Source: an uncultured Ruminococcus sp.
GTDB taxonomy: Bacteria; Bacillota; Clostridia; Oscillospirales; Ruminococcaceae
DNA: 35,610 nucleotides
Assembly (NCBI GenBank): GCA_902787825.1
Contig: CADAHS010000024.1
Span: 1 to 35,610, forward strand
Reading direction: 5' to 3'
A program made the position numbers and the translations under genes. Numbering within the stretch: position 1 is the stretch's first letter; each line of letters opens with the position of its first letter. Shown here piece after piece: positions 15,278 to 23,280 of this stretch. The notes beneath the pieces were generated by a model that was not told the DNA's origin, searched no databases, and saw only the letters and a program-made list of their open reading frames with translations.

Positions 15278-15585
15278 TTCACCTCCCGAAGCATCTCGCC
15301 CAGCCGTCCGTAGATGTCCATAAGCAGACCTCTGCACTCTTTCAGCTCGGCGACTTTCACCCTGCCCTCGTTGCAAAGCCTGGTCAGCTGGTTGAGATTG
15401 TTGCCGACAGCTTTGAGCTGCTTTCCCATTTCCCAGAAGCCGTCTGCCACAACGATTTTCTTTCCCAGCGCTGAGCGGAGAACAAAGTCGGACAGCTTAA
15501 GCCCTCTGCTTGAGGCTCGCTCTCTTATCCTGTCGCGCTCGTCCCTGGTGCATCTGACTGTGATGGTCACATCTCTTGTTCTCAT
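15274..15585 (-). CDS. mobC: MobC relaxosome accessory protein
   Basis: This 103-residue protein starts after AAAGGAGTGATGAA. It has an N-terminal strand and helix (VTITVRCTRDERDRIRERA), LSDFVLRSALGKK, and the conserved LKAVGNNLNQLTRLCNEG motif of MobC. It is translationally coupled to the relaxase (4-bp overlap). It would bind the adjacent oriT and assist nicking. It is not close in sequence to the nested-element MobC, so the two belong to different mobilization lineages. Confidence 0.9.
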   Translation of the reverse strand: MRTRDVTITVRCTRDERDRIRERASSRGLKLSDFVLRSALGKKIVVADGFWEMGKQLKAVGNNLNQLTRLCNEGRVKVAELKECRGLLMDIYGRLGEMLREVK

Positions 15586-15603
15586 TTCATCACTCCTTTT
15601 TCT

Positions 15604-15690
15604 TTTTTGTTATGCGGGGGTCCGGGGTTCTCCCCGAGCCAGCAATGCGGGGGAGCCAGCTTGCTGGGTTGTGGACTGCCGCCTGCGATG
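15604..15690 (-). other. Candidate oriT of the island
   Basis: Immediately upstream of mobC lies a G/C-rich block with short inverted repeats (GGGG...CCCC and CCAGC...GCTGG). It differs sharply from the AT-rich sequence around it. Its position relative to mobC/mobA fits an oriT; the nick site is not identifiable by eye. Confidence 0.45.
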
Positions 15691-15842
15691 CTGGCATTGA
15701 CAGAATACCTGCGGTTTTCGGACTGCCGTTTGCACCCCTCAAATTGACCCTTTATTTCTTCGCTATCATTCGCAGAAAAGAGAGAATTGCACTCTCGTTC
15801 TGCATTTGAATTTCACATCGGACTCACTCCTTCGTTATTCAT

Positions 15843-16204
15843 TTTTCAAGATGCTGTGAAACATAGCCCTCTAATATAGAGGCAGTGAGAAAGAATATTT
15901 GCACACCCAAAATTGAAATTCACAAATATATTTGCACCACTACACAACAAACAAAACTATGATTTGTCAAGATGCTATGAATTTTTGCCCTCTATAATAA
16001 AGAGACAGAGAACATGATTTTGCACACCCAAAAATAATGTTTGCAATTTGTTTTGTAGACTTGCACGGAAAACTAAACTTTCTTTTAGTGAAAAACACGA
16101 TGAGTTTTTAATTTGTGCCTCTAATATAGAGGCAGTGAGCAAGGTGCTTTGAGAGGGGTAAATTTGAAAATTGTAATATTTCTTGTAGCCTTGCACAACA
16201 AACC
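15843..16204. repeat. Three diverged tandem units of about 120-130 bp with a conserved hairpin
   Basis: Each unit has a CAAGATGCTGTGA-like start, then CCTCTAATATAGAGG followed by CAGTGAG (15868-15882; imperfect at 15989; exact again at 16118-16132). TTTGCACACCCAAAA follows in units one and two, then a CTTGCACAACAAAC-like end. There is no coding potential. They resemble origin-type iterons or repeated small RNA units. No replication protein is present in the island. Confidence 0.7.
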
Positions 16205-16294
16205 GAACTTTGACTTGTTGACAATCACAACAGATGATAGTAGCGCTCGTGCGCGTCGATCACAAGGATCTAGTGCGGCGCTTTGATGAAAAAC

Positions 16295-16320
16295 AAAAAG
16301 AGCACCCTTTCGGATGCTCC
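16295..16320 (-). terminator. Intrinsic terminator, module copy 1
   Basis: On the minus strand, GAGCATCC pairs with GGGTGCTC around GAAA and is followed by TTTTTG. About 60 bp of upstream sequence (TTTTTAAATGT... TATACACT ... CCCATAATA) recurs in copy 2. Confidence 0.75.
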
Positions 16321-16437
16321 TATATATATTATGGGAAGTAAAACACCGAGTGTATAGAATTTGACCACATTTAAAAACTCCTCCGACCACATTTTTTGAT
16401 TGATCTTGCAGGTCAGGGTGTATCTCTGTTTTTCGCC

Positions 16438-16545
16438 GAACACAACGAACAAGCGCAGTATTCAGCGCATTTGCAAGCTTTCAAAACGATTACCAAAACG
16501 AACACACAACGAACAGTGACGAACATGATCGAACAGAAAACGAAC
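16438..16545. repeat. Helically phased GAAC array
   Basis: GAAC occurs at 16438, 16447, 16500, 16511, 16521, 16531 and 16542. The last five are spaced 10-11 bp, one helical turn. Such phasing suggests cooperative protein binding on one DNA face. Confidence 0.6.
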
Positions 16546-16726
16546 AACGCAAACAGCATATCTACTGGGTTTTAACTGCTTTGTTCGGTTGTTCGGCGAA
16601 ATTGGAGATATACCCTGCACTTGTGCTCACACTTGCGCCACGATGCCCTGTACGGCGTTTTCGGGAAACAGCTCGGTAACTTGTCGGCGCAAACAAGGCG
16701 CTCACAAATCGGCTCACAGTGTGAGA

Positions 16727-16848
16727 GTTACCGTCACCCGTCACAGTTACCATCATCCTGAAAACAACGCAGGCAAAGGTTTTTCATAGCGTGGGTGACG
16801 GTAGTGACGGTAAAACTGCACAAGGTAGGTTACCGTCACCCGTGTCAC
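16727..16848. repeat. GTTACCGTCACCCG iteron cluster in both orientations
   Basis: GTTACCGTCACCCGTCAC is at 16727-16744. A tandem inverted version (GGTGACGGTAGTGACGGTAA) is at 16794-16813. GTTACCGTCACCCGTGTCAC is at 16829-16848. No open frame spans the cluster. It is a plausible binding array for a regulator or replication protein. Confidence 0.65.
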
Positions 16849-16954
16849 TTAGAACAGCTTTTAACCGCAGCCGTGCCGCACAAACTCTGTAAACTCGCCG
16901 CTTTCAAAAATATATGTGATCTGAGTTACTATACAGATAGTAATGTGCACCAAC

Positions 16955-16981
16955 GAAAAAGAGCACCCTTTTGGATGCTCT
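16955..16981 (-). terminator. Intrinsic terminator, module copy 2
   Basis: GAGCATCC pairs with GGGTGCTC around AAAA and is followed by TTTTTC on the minus strand. It is the partner of the hairpin at 16295-16320, with related upstream sequence. Confidence 0.75.
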
Positions 16982-17089
16982 CTGATTCTATTATGGGTAA
17001 AAATATTCAAAGTGTATAGTTTTGCAGGACATTTAAAAACCGTTTGCGTGGACATTTTTAATCTAGCAATGCTCACATCAATATTTTGA

Positions 17090-17124
17090 GCAAACAAGCA
17101 AACACCAGCAAACAACCGGCAAAC
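17090..17124. repeat. Phased GCAAAC array beside module copy 2
   Basis: GCAAAC occurs at 17090, 17098, 17108 and 17119. It occupies the same relative place as the GAAC array next to copy 1, so the two modules are paralogous but with different repeat units. Confidence 0.55.
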
Positions 17125-17462
17125 AGAGATTACACCACAGCTGCGTGGTTTACACACACCTGTTTGCTCGTTCGGCGGAATTTTGAGATAGACGCTGGAT
17201 TCTGTCCTCTACATATATTAGGGTATAAAAACTACTTGATGCAGAAAAAACTTGGACACTGCACTCTCGCAAGTTACTCCACTTATCAATTATTCATTCT
17301 GAAACTATTATTTTTGAAAAGTCAAACAGATAAAATCCGCAAGTCTGATAGAATCAAGCCAGATCAAGCGAAATGCACATTTTCGGCACTGGTTTTGTGA
17401 TCTTTTAAGGCTGATTTGTAAACTTTTCGGATAGCCATGCGTCCGACAATCCGATCAGCAAA

Positions 17463-17828
17463 TCACAGATCCATTCCGGCGGAGATATTTTCTCCGTTAT
17501 ACCGACCAACCGTACCTTTGTTTCCGCACCACTCACAAGTAAATAGGTTATTCTTCGTTACTGTACAGTTCAAATGACCGCAATCAGAACAAAGTGTATA
17601 ATTGCTACTGCCACAGTATGGGCAGCCCGGATACTCCTCTGCAAACAGCAAATCGCCCTTTATTGAGGTGTGATCATATCCCTCTCGTTTTACTGATGCT
17701 TCTTTTATTGGAAATGCCCAGGTAAATGTCCACTCGTTCTGAGCAGTTCTTTCCGCACGGATCCCAAAGGTCTTGTGAGCCTCGCCGCATTTGCATAAAA
17801 CTATTACAGCTTCATTTGTTTGTTTCAT
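17463..17828 (-). CDS. Stand-alone zinc-ribbon protein resembling the TerY C-terminal domain
   Basis: This 121-residue protein has CKCG near the N-terminus, then CPYCG, CSDCGHLNC and CEWCG, enough cysteines for two or more zinc sites. The middle, NEWTFTWAFPIKEASVKREG then EEYPGCPYCGS, matches my memory of the metal-binding domain fused to the C-terminus of TerY VWA proteins (TerY_C). Here it is a separate gene at the end of the operon, while the VWA part is at 19924-20661. It probably joins the VWA/kinase complex. It starts after AAAGGGG. Confidence 0.7.
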   Translation of the reverse strand: MKQTNEAVIVLCKCGEAHKTFGIRAERTAQNEWTFTWAFPIKEASVKREGYDHTSIKGDLLFAEEYPGCPYCGSSNYTLCSDCGHLNCTVTKNNLFTCEWCGNKGTVGRYNGENISAGMDL

Positions 17829-17843
17829 CTTTTCCCCTTTCTA

Positions 17844-18659
17844 TCAGCCCATAGGCAGATGAAGAACAGCTCTCAGTTCTATTCTTTCAATCGTTTCCCA
17901 TCTAGGTACTTCCATATATGTTGAATAAGTATCAGAGCCATTAAAAGTATCATCTATCGTTTCATTAAATTGAGTTCCTATCAGCTCATTCTGAGGATTA
18001 AAACACATGAAGACCAGCATTATGCGCTTTGATACTTTGCCTTTATATTCACCCGTGATCTTCAGAGTACATTCCATTTCATTTGTATAGTCTTTTCTTA
18101 CTACGCAGGTGATGTTTCTTATCCCAAGATTGTTAAAAGACTTCATATTTATATCAATAATGCTTTTAGGAAGCTTGTCTCCTTCATTCAAAGGCTCAAT
18201 ATCAACAGATGCTTCCCTTATCATTTGTTGGTTCGGAAACAGTCCTCCATCGGTTTTAGGGACAGAAGCAGTATTATTAGTCTTATTCTGTTTGTATAGA
18301 GCTTTATCGGGTCGAACCTCGATAGGGTCATCGTTGCCCTGAGAATAATCTGTCGTTGCAATCGTAGTCTTTCTCAGGATCTCCGCTCCATACATTTCGA
18401 CCCAGAAGCGAACAGCCCACTGTGCCATATCACTATTAATAGCATAGTCGGTGATCAGTCTTTTTTCAAGCCTGTTTATCAAAGCATCGTCTATTATTTC
18501 GCTGTCCTTGATCGCACTTATAATACCTGAATCATATGCAATGACCAACACATTGGCTTTCACCCTTTCTGTCGGAAAGCAATCCAGAAGAACAGCCCTG
18601 ACTCTCTTTCGGTCATCAAGCACATCAACACAATGAAGAAAAGGATTATCACTTTTCAT
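17844..18659 (-). CDS. Accessory protein: shared N-terminal helical domain plus beta-rich C-terminal domain
   Basis: 271 residues. Residues 15-100 (VRAVLLDCFPTERVKANVLV then AYDSGIISAI, ending MAQWAVRFWVEMYGAEIL) match the N-terminal domain of the helicase and of the 220-aa protein in this operon. After a linker, residues 160-268 form a beta-rich domain (FNNLGIRNITCVVRK, later VPRWETIERIELRAVL) that is paralogous to the 123-aa protein just upstream. There is no catalytic motif. It is likely an adaptor that docks to the phosphorylation or helicase machinery through the shared domain. Confidence 0.8.
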   Translation of the reverse strand: MKSDNPFLHCVDVLDDRKRVRAVLLDCFPTERVKANVLVIAYDSGIISAIKDSEIIDDALINRLEKRLITDYAINSDMAQWAVRFWVEMYGAEILRKTTIATTDYSQGNDDPIEVRPDKALYKQNKTNNTASVPKTDGGLFPNQQMIREASVDIEPLNEGDKLPKSIIDINMKSFNNLGIRNITCVVRKDYTNEMECTLKITGEYKGKVSKRIMLVFMCFNPQNELIGTQFNETIDDTFNGSDTYSTYMEVPRWETIERIELRAVLHLPMG

Positions 18660-18672
18660 TTATATCTCTCCA

Positions 18673-19044
18673 TCAATAATCATTTGCCGGTATGATATCA
18701 ATCCTGGATATCTCTTTCCATCTTACATCATAGCAATTAAACACATACGGGAAACCATTAAAATAGCTTTTAGGTCTGATCATACTCGAGACCAATCCAT
18801 CGCCGTATGCCTCACATACTTCCGAGATCATGACATCTCCGTCCCGATCATATATGACCATTTTCAAACAAAACTCTTTAGTGATCTTATCCCCTGCAAA
18901 TACTTGTCCGACTATTCTTAACCAAGATTCTCTTGGCTTATACACATAATACGATATGTTCTTAATGCCAAGCGAAGCCTCTTTTCTCCAATTTCTGCAT
19001 ATTAGAATCGAATCAGGTAATCCGGTTGACTTCTTCTTTTCCAT
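18673..19044 (-). CDS. Beta-rich accessory protein paralogous to the neighbouring C-terminal domain
   Basis: This 123-residue protein overlaps the end of the PP2C gene by 32 bp. Its sequence (ASLGIKNISYYVYKPRESWL, a LKMVIYDRDGDVM strand pair, VRWKEISRIDIIP near the end) aligns through its length with residues 160-268 of the 271-aa protein downstream. It looks like a single beta-sandwich; TerD-like folds are one possibility but the calcium-binding motifs of TerD are not visible. Confidence 0.75.
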   Translation of the reverse strand: MEKKKSTGLPDSILICRNWRKEASLGIKNISYYVYKPRESWLRIVGQVFAGDKITKEFCLKMVIYDRDGDVMISEVCEAYGDGLVSSMIRPKSYFNGFPYVFNCYDVRWKEISRIDIIPANDY

Positions 19045-19897
19045 TGTCGTTCACCTCTGAATCATTTTGCTTGATCTCATCATCAAAATAAGCAATTAAT
19101 ACAGTAATATCGTCTCCGCATCCCAATGAGCTTGTTTCCGAAAGCCAGTCCTTCAGATTCTCGTTTATTGCTTTCACGCCATGCTGATTGATCATATCCA
19201 GGTACTCTGAACACGTTTTATGAAATTCTTCTTCGTTTTTATAACTGTTAGCAAAACCATCGGTAGACATAAGAAACATAAAAGGCTTCTTTTCTTCAAA
19301 ATCCATCCTTCTGGCTACCGTGATCGCTTTTTTCCAAGCATTGATCTTGCTCAAAGAATGTGTCTCAACACCTAATATCTTATCGCCGTTGATAACGGGA
19401 ACAACACTATCTTCAGAAACAAACACAATGTCACCGTCACCAATCTGAAGAGCAAATAAAAAATTTTTTGCCAAAACAAGTCCCAGAAGCGTTGTGCCAT
19501 ATTGCGAATAAACAGCTGGTTTATCTTGTTCTCCGTCTTCGTTGACCGGTATATCCCGTTTGTTATTTCGGTGAACTTTTTCAACTCGACTTTTCCACTC
19601 TGAATCTATCTGCTGAGCCACCTTGGTATCGCCTTCACGGTTCAGAAAGGTCAAAAGGTATTCCGGTGAATCGGAAAAACTCTTAACATATTCCGACATT
19701 ATTTTGCAGAACGAATTAACAGCTATGCTCGAGCCGGTCTTACTGAACGGACAGCTCTTGCTGCCATGTCCGTCAGCAACAGCCATAATGATCGTGCCAT
19801 CATCGCAGATGATTTTTTTGCTGCTATCCTGACATTCCACTCCCGAGCGTATATGAGATGCGCCTTGCACACTTGTTCCGAATACGATTCGTTTCAC
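19013..19897 (-). CDS. PP2C-family protein phosphatase of the TerY-P system
   Basis: This 294-residue protein starts at a GTG after AAGGAGG. The PP2C metal-binding motifs are present: D24 in ECQDSS, VADGHGS with D42, MSTDGFANS near residue 205, and GCGDDITVLI near residue 265. It should remove phosphates added by the kinase at 21373-22671. VWA, PP2C and kinase side by side form the TerY-P triad known from comparative genomics of tellurite-type stress and conflict systems. It differs from the chromosomal PP2C at 34557-35315. Confidence 0.9.
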   Translation of the reverse strand: MKRIVFGTSVQGASHIRSGVECQDSSKKIICDDGTIIMAVADGHGSKSCPFSKTGSSIAVNSFCKIMSEYVKSFSDSPEYLLTFLNREGDTKVAQQIDSEWKSRVEKVHRNNKRDIPVNEDGEQDKPAVYSQYGTTLLGLVLAKNFLFALQIGDGDIVFVSEDSVVPVINGDKILGVETHSLSKINAWKKAITVARRMDFEEKKPFMFLMSTDGFANSYKNEEEFHKTCSEYLDMINQHGVKAINENLKDWLSETSSLGCGDDITVLIAYFDDEIKQNDSEVNDNGKEEVNRIT

Positions 19898-19923
19898 TGC
19901 AAGCCTCCTTAATCGCTGTTAGT

Positions 19924-20661
19924 TTACCAAACATCATTTGCACCGACATCTGAGGGATCCGGAATATTATTCATATCAAGGATCAGCGGTGCATTTGTTG
20001 AACTCGGTTCGGTATTACCGGCAAGCGGAGATGATGCTTCATCATGGATACGACTTGCAGGTGCAGAAACCATTGATGCTGCCGTTGAAGCCCACTTTAT
20101 CATCTTTACAAGTGCCTGGGGATTATTAGCCTGAAGCACAAGTTCTCTGTTACCTGTAAAAGCAGTCAGTACATCGTCATCAGCATCTTGCCCTATTGAA
20201 ATAGCAATACGGACTGCCTTTTTGCCCCATGGTAAGTGAAGCAGTTTATCCAATGATTTTTTAAAGTCATCTGTAGGCTGACCATCCGAAAGGAGCACGA
20301 TAACCGGCGGCAAAGCACGATCCGTCATAGGCGGGATAGTAAGTTGGGCAGCAAGCATATCAAACGCCTTACCCAGATCAGTTACGCCGCCTGCATCAAG
20401 ATCTTCCCATGTGAAATCCTCAATATTCACAGGATTTGATGTTACCCAAGATGCTCCGGTCGCAAACCTTAGTGTCCTGACAAGCAGCTGAGCATTAGGA
20501 TTATCATTTGCTGCATCAACCATATCCGGAATGGTTGACTGGATAGCATGATTCACCGCACCTATCTTTTCGCCGTACATAGAGCCGGAACAATCAACTA
20601 CCCAAAAAAAGTGAAGCGGTCTGCTGGCAAGTTCTCCTCCCGGTCTTTTCAATTCTGCCAT
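19924..20661 (-). CDS. terY: TerY-like von Willebrand factor A protein
   Basis: This 245-residue protein starts after TAGGAGG. The metal-ion adhesion site is intact: D23-C-S25-G-S27 in VVDCSGSMYG, a GGVTDLGKAF threonine loop, and VLLSDGQPTDD. Such VWA proteins bind partners through a bound divalent ion and act as scaffolds. The tail after residue 205 is Ser/Ala/Pro-rich and may be a kinase substrate (inference). The zinc-ribbon C-terminal domain usual in TerY is missing and is found as a separate gene at 17463. Confidence 0.88.
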   Translation of the reverse strand: MAELKRPGGELASRPLHFFWVVDCSGSMYGEKIGAVNHAIQSTIPDMVDAANDNPNAQLLVRTLRFATGASWVTSNPVNIEDFTWEDLDAGGVTDLGKAFDMLAAQLTIPPMTDRALPPVIVLLSDGQPTDDFKKSLDKLLHLPWGKKAVRIAISIGQDADDDVLTAFTGNRELVLQANNPQALVKMIKWASTAASMVSAPASRIHDEASSPLAGNTEPSSTNAPLILDMNNIPDPSDVGANDVW

Positions 20662-20685
20662 AACTAATTCCTCCTAAATAGATTT

Positions 20686-21348
20686 TTAATTACACTCTGA
20701 AAGTTCGATTCTGATCATATCTCTATCTGCAAATTCACTACTTGTTGTTATAATCAAATATTGCCCGTTTTCAATTTCCAAATGACAACACATATTAAAT
20801 GAGCATAGTTTTTTTGCTCCTTTTCTTGAAGGAGACGAGTTGATATAACAATCTATTGTACCACCATGTAAAACAGTAACGCCCCTTGTCATACCAGGTG
20901 CATGAGTACTATTGGTAATATGCTTGAGCGATATATCTCCGGCTTTGAAGTCGAAGCCGGCTCTGTATGTACCTATACCAATTGTGTAGGTATTGTTTGC
21001 AACTGGAGCACTCGCACTGGTTGCCGTCGGTATTTCTTCTAATGCATTAGCGATTTCAGTCTTGCCAAGTATTATACACCAGGTTGAGATTGCCCACTTT
21101 GCTGCATCTGTTGTTAATCCATAATCATCAGACAAACTCTTGATCATACGCAACGCATAAAGTGTCGGATCTGTTGTCTGTTCCAGTTTTTCGATGATAT
21201 TGTCATCGTATGCACATAAAAGCAGATTTACTTCTCTTCTTTTCGACACAAGAAGATCCATCAGTGCAGCCTTTAGCTTTTGCCTGCTGCTTGTGCATCC
21301 CGGAATGGCTTTCAACAATCCAGACAATTGATTTTGTGTCTCATCCAA
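20686..21348 (-). CDS. Accessory protein: shared N-terminal helical domain plus small beta domain
   Basis: 220 residues from a TTG start 9 bp after GGGGAGG. Residues 20-105 (LKAALMDLLVSKRREVNLLL then AYDDNIIEKL, ending DAAKWAISTWCIILGKTEI) match the N-terminal domain of the helicase and the 271-aa protein. The C-terminal part (TYRAGFDFKAGDISLKHI, later ENGQYLIITTSSEF) resembles the small GTY-x-G-x-D-x-x-AGxY beta domains common in Firmicutes. It lies between the kinase and the VWA gene, so it probably bridges the signalling module to the effector. Confidence 0.8.
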   Translation of the reverse strand: MDETQNQLSGLLKAIPGCTSSRQKLKAALMDLLVSKRREVNLLLCAYDDNIIEKLEQTTDPTLYALRMIKSLSDDYGLTTDAAKWAISTWCIILGKTEIANALEEIPTATSASAPVANNTYTIGIGTYRAGFDFKAGDISLKHITNSTHAPGMTRGVTVLHGGTIDCYINSSPSRKGAKKLCSFNMCCHLEIENGQYLIITTSSEFADRDMIRIELSECN

Positions 21349-21372
21349 AATGTAACACCTCCCCGAAAAGTA

Positions 21373-22671
21373 TTACTGGAATTCACCGATCACCTGACCA
21401 AAGTCTATTTTAACACCCTTGGCAATAGCAGCCGTTTTCCCATTTGCGACTGGTATTTGCTGTCCATCTGATTTTATGTAGGTCCAGTTGTTCGAGCTTT
21501 CGTTTCGTATTCCCCACAAGCTTGGATTATTGGGGTTCTGAACAACCGTTCCAACGACAGTGTTCATATCATAATCTCCGGTAATAGAATGAGAATAGAT
21601 TTTTGAATCCTTTAACAGTATCACTCGGCTCTTGCCTGCAACAAGTGATGCCGGGAAACTGACAGTCTTTCCGCAATTCCAGCAGGTATGAGCAACTTGT
21701 TTAGAGATCTTTGCCTCATCAAAGAATATCTCTGCTCCACAGGAACACTTTGTGATACCGGTGATAAGATTGCAAAATGCCTCCATCCACTTTTTCTCTG
21801 TTACTCGTTTAGCCGGGTTTGCTAATCCGACCGTAAAGGATTGAGTAAACAGGTCTCTGATGCTTTGCGGATATAAGTCCCAATAGATCCGAACATTATC
21901 CTGGTATCCGGGGACAGGACGGTTTGTCTTGTTGTTAGGATCATAAACGAACACCGGATCAGTTCCGTAAAGCTTGTTCATTGCATGGATATCCATACAT
22001 TTTATATCAGCCTCAAGTTTTCCTTCAAGAGGATGTCCCATCATAAACATATAGAATAATAATACAGAAAGAGAAAAAAGGTCTGTATTCCTTGAAGGCT
22101 TTGCCTTCCCAACAACTATTTCAGGAGCCATAAATCTTGGAGTACCGTATACCGAGCTATTATTTATCCCATTTGCAGATACATTGTCATTGTCACAAAT
22201 AAGCACATCTCCCGTATCCGGGTCAAAGAACAGGTTTCCAAAAGAAATATCCCGATAGCTGTAACCCATGCTATGCAGTTTTTCATATCCTTTGGTAAGA
22301 TTGAAGGCGGCACGGCTAAGTGCATAAAAAGAAGGCTCTGCTCTGCGTTTCATCATATCAACTATACTTTTATAGTTTTTTGGTCTTAAAGGCATAATAT
22401 ACCCAAACGGCTCACCTAAAGAACTGAACACTAGATCCTGCGGCCAGAGGAAAGACGGATCTGGTGCTCCTCTTTTTATCAGATTGTCCAGAATGTCTTT
22501 TTGCTCTTTGGTAGCCATATGTTTGAAATACCATTTAAGAGCGTAATGCTTTCCATTGCATTGAACATCGTAGACCTCTCCCTGACCTCCTGCTCCAAGT
22601 AAGGATTTAACTTCATACTTGTTTGAACTCTCTGACACCAAAGATGTTCCGATTTTTAATTGTCCTTCCAT
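21373..22671 (-). CDS. Ser/Thr protein kinase with zinc ribbon and FHA-like tail
   Basis: 432 residues starting after CGGAGG. Kinase motifs: glycine loop GAGGQGEV (26-33), catalytic Lys K46 in ALKWY, YRDISFGN with D141 and N146, the metal-binding D160 in DND (replacing DFG), and GTPRFMAPE. Residues about 310-345 hold a four-Cys zinc ribbon (KCSCGAEIFF, later HTCWNCGKTV). The C-terminal 90 residues (VVGTVVQNPNNPSLWGIRNE then KGVKIDFGQVIGEF) look like an FHA-type phosphopeptide-binding beta sandwich. It has no membrane segment. This is the kinase of the TerY-P triad; its start is 2 bp after the PH-like gene stop. Confidence 0.9.
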   Translation of the reverse strand: MEGQLKIGTSLVSESSNKYEVKSLLGAGGQGEVYDVQCNGKHYALKWYFKHMATKEQKDILDNLIKRGAPDPSFLWPQDLVFSSLGEPFGYIMPLRPKNYKSIVDMMKRRAEPSFYALSRAAFNLTKGYEKLHSMGYSYRDISFGNLFFDPDTGDVLICDNDNVSANGINNSSVYGTPRFMAPEIVVGKAKPSRNTDLFSLSVLLFYMFMMGHPLEGKLEADIKCMDIHAMNKLYGTDPVFVYDPNNKTNRPVPGYQDNVRIYWDLYPQSIRDLFTQSFTVGLANPAKRVTEKKWMEAFCNLITGITKCSCGAEIFFDEAKISKQVAHTCWNCGKTVSFPASLVAGKSRVILLKDSKIYSHSITGDYDMNTVVGTVVQNPNNPSLWGIRNESSNNWTYIKSDGQQIPVANGKTAAIAKGVKIDFGQVIGEFQ

Positions 22672-22673
22672 TT

Positions 22674-23186
22674 TTACCTCCGTGTCTTCCTGATTTGCTG
22701 CAATGCCGCATTTGCCACATTACCGTCTGGCACAAACAGCTTATAGATCACTTTTGAAAACTGAAGTTCTATGCAGTTAATGTACGGCGTGATGGCAATA
22801 AGATCACTTACTCTTTTATCAAAGCCTTCTGTGGCACCGACAAAGATTATGCGTTGGTTCGTAATATACAGAATACCACGGATCACTTCATACTGTACAT
22901 TATCAACTACATCTGTATGACCGCCTCCTGCACTGATCCGAGTACCCTTAAACAGTCCGGGCATGGAATACCTGTTACCTCGACGAACATACCGCCTATT
23001 GACCTTTCTTTTTTCATATATGGCTTTGTCTATATAATGACATTGCTCTGCTGATTTCAAAAAGATTTTATCTGTATTCAGTATTGGCAGCCGTCCGCAC
23101 ATAATTTCCTGTTTTGCAATACCGGGAAGAATGCTTGAAACTGTTGGAACAGATGGCTTTGGTTGAAACAAATCTAACAATCCCAT
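22674..23186 (-). CDS. PH/GRAM-like domain protein
   Basis: 170 residues from the ATG preceded by GGCGGTG; a longer upstream start is poorly supported. The core (VIRGILYITNQRIIFVGATE, then DLIAITPYINCIELQFS) is the strand pattern of bacterial PH/GRAM-like domains, which bind lipids, peptides or polyphosphates. It sits between the membrane-anchored coiled coil and the kinase. It may tether the kinase to the membrane or to the coiled-coil protein. Confidence 0.7.
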   Translation of the reverse strand: MGLLDLFQPKPSVPTVSSILPGIAKQEIMCGRLPILNTDKIFLKSAEQCHYIDKAIYEKRKVNRRYVRRGNRYSMPGLFKGTRISAGGGHTDVVDNVQYEVIRGILYITNQRIIFVGATEGFDKRVSDLIAITPYINCIELQFSKVIYKLFVPDGNVANAALQQIRKTRR

Positions 23187-23280
23187 TTTATCACCGCCTC
23201 GTCTATTATTCACTCATACGCTGATTACTCTATATGTAGAAAAACCCATCTTCCAACCGAAAAAAGTCAAGAAAATACAA

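Larger units (their letters stand above)
15586..17462. other. 1.9-kb non-coding, repeat-rich tract between mobilization and TerY-P genes
   Basis: No frame here has both a ribosome site and a protein-like composition. The tract holds the oriT candidate, the 120-bp tandem units, two terminator modules, two phased arrays and the GTTACCGTCACC cluster listed separately. It may be an origin, a segregation site or a set of small RNAs. Confidence 0.6.

Noticed and set aside
15843-16204. CRISPR array
   Set aside because: Units are 120-130 bp, diverged and only three; there are no short exact repeats with unique spacers and no cas genes.
16121-17157. Short minus-strand frames of 60-98 residues in the non-coding tract
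   Set aside because: No ribosome sites and composition follows the repeats and terminators.
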